From Pseudomonas sivasensis (GTDB lineage: Bacteria; Pseudomonadota; Gammaproteobacteria; Pseudomonadales; Pseudomonadaceae), in NCBI RefSeq assembly GCF_013778505.1, contig NZ_JAAOWU010000005.1, positions 10,393-74,392 of the forward strand: a stretch of DNA of 64,000 nucleotides, in the 5' to 3' direction. Position 1 is the stretch's first letter. The number at the start of each line of letters is the position of its first letter. A model generated the notes under the pieces. The model was given only the letters and a program-made list of their open reading frames with translations, was not told where the DNA came from and did not search any database. The translations under genes were made by a program, and so were the position numbers. This document shows, piece after piece, positions 63,424 through 64,000 of this stretch.

Positions 63424-63574
63424 ATTCCTGCTTCCTAAACAAAATTCCTACAAGTTTTCCTGAAAATACCCCGCGCGCCGTTAGTCGCCACCCCCCGCCA
63501 TGCATTAAAGTAGTCGCCCCAGCCCGACGTTTGCTGCATGACGTAGAGGCTCATCTCTCCAGGAACCGTCATCG

Positions 63575-64000
63575 ATGGAACATCGTGAAGCGCTGCTCGC
63601 GCTGCGAACCTTTCTTTCTACGCAGATTCTCGGCCAGGAAAAACTCATTGATCGCCTGCTGATCGCCCTGCTCGCCGACGGCCATATGCTGGTCGAAGGC
63701 GCGCCTGGCTTGGCCAAGACCAAGGCCATCAAAGAGCTGGCCGAAGGCATCGAAGCGCAGTTCCATCGTATCCAGTTCACCCCAGACCTGCTGCCCGCCG
63801 ACATCACCGGCACCGAGATCTATCGCCCGGAAACCGGCAGCTTCGTGTTCCAGCAAGGGCCTATCTTCCACAATCTGGTGCTGGCCGACGAAATCAACCG
63901 GGCGCCGGCCAAAGTGCAATCGGCGTTGCTCGAAGCCATGGCTGAGCGCCAAGTCAGCGTAGGACGCAGCACCTACGAACTGTCGCCGCTGTTTTTGGTG
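63575..64000 (+). CDS. MoxR-family AAA+ ATPase (3' part outside window)
   Basis: The first 142 codons of a MoxR AAA+ ATPase. The start [14 protein letters not shown] is followed by [20 protein letters not shown], Walker A in [11 protein letters not shown] (about residues 41-51), [16 protein letters not shown] and Walker B in [11 protein letters not shown] (about 101-111). MoxR proteins act as chaperones for von Willebrand-domain partners encoded downstream (batA/batB type), which would lie beyond 64000. CCAGGAACC precedes the ATG at 63575. Confidence 0.9.
   Translation, partial: MEHREALLALRTFLSTQILGQEKLIDRLLIALLADGHMLVEGAPGLAKTKAIKELAEGIEAQFHRIQFTPDLLPADITGTEIYRPETGSFVFQQGPIFHNLVLADEINRAPAKVQSALLEAMAERQVSVGRSTYELSPLFLV

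Overview
The window looks like chromosomal DNA of a Pseudomonas of the fluorescens group. The evidence is the gene set (gdhB-type 180-kDa NAD-glutamate dehydrogenase, acnB, miaE, rstAB-like system, ampC, fsr-like exporter), a GC-rich codon pattern, and many REP/REPIN palindromes of the 'GTGGGAGGGGGCTTGCCCCC' type usual in that group. I saw no rRNA, tRNA, phage genes, insertion sequences or CRISPR array. Most of the window is ordinary core and accessory metabolism, closely packed; what is unusual lies mainly between the genes. Layout. 1-9 kb: a tandem array of about 237-bp REP-containing units at the left edge, a coupled uvsE/nucleotidyltransferase pair, a membrane protein plus PQQ-type dehydrogenase lipoprotein, a LysR/EamA divergent pair, a hexuronate-type MFS transporter and a GNAT acetyltransferase. 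9-20 kb: a ProP-like transporter, a GAF protein, two AraC regulators each overlapping the 3' end of a convergent gene, a secreted hydrolase coupled to an MFS exporter, a CHASE4-PAS-GGDEF-EAL protein, an Fsr-like exporter and a membrane diguanylate cyclase. 20.6-21.3 kb: a second tandem array (214-bp units) that has captured the 3' end of a MAPEG gene. 21-31.8 kb: MAPEG/DUF2834/XRE locus, an amidase, a coupled DUF6434 and 45-residue ORF pair, a small secreted NTF2-like protein, a MocR/EamA pair, YceI, a thioesterase, a dienelactone hydrolase, a structured dispersed repeat and a DUF2252 protein. 32-38.7 kb: ampC, the rstAB-like two-component system, an MFS transporter, miaE, a universal stress gene interrupted by one in-frame amber codon, and a DUF1289 protein. 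38.7-45.4 kb: acnB behind a long leader holding nested inverted repeats, a third tandem array (four 114-bp units), a SulP transporter and a serine-type amino-acid transporter. 45.6-54.8 kb: a 64-residue peptide gene of unknown role, a 2-hydroxyacid dehydrogenase, a phosphotransferase/SDR pair, a MocR regulator, a cupin, tag, and a DctA-like transporter followed by two GntR/FCD regulators. 54.9-64 kb: gdhB, a small conserved protein, a secreted subtilase with two chitin-binding-like modules, and the start of a moxR gene cut by the window edge. How the genes work together: regulator-transporter pairs dominate (LysR/EamA, MocR/EamA, AraC/hydrolase-MFS, AraC/Fsr, DctA-like/two GntR), with central carbon and nitrogen enzymes (AcnB, NAD-GDH) and stress or signalling functions (two c-di-GMP proteins, RstAB, UspA). 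No clearly new multi-gene system is visible. The best candidates for something undescribed are the acnB leader structure, two very small genes (24716-24853 and 45628-45822), and three separate tandem amplifications of REP-bearing units in one 64-kb stretch.
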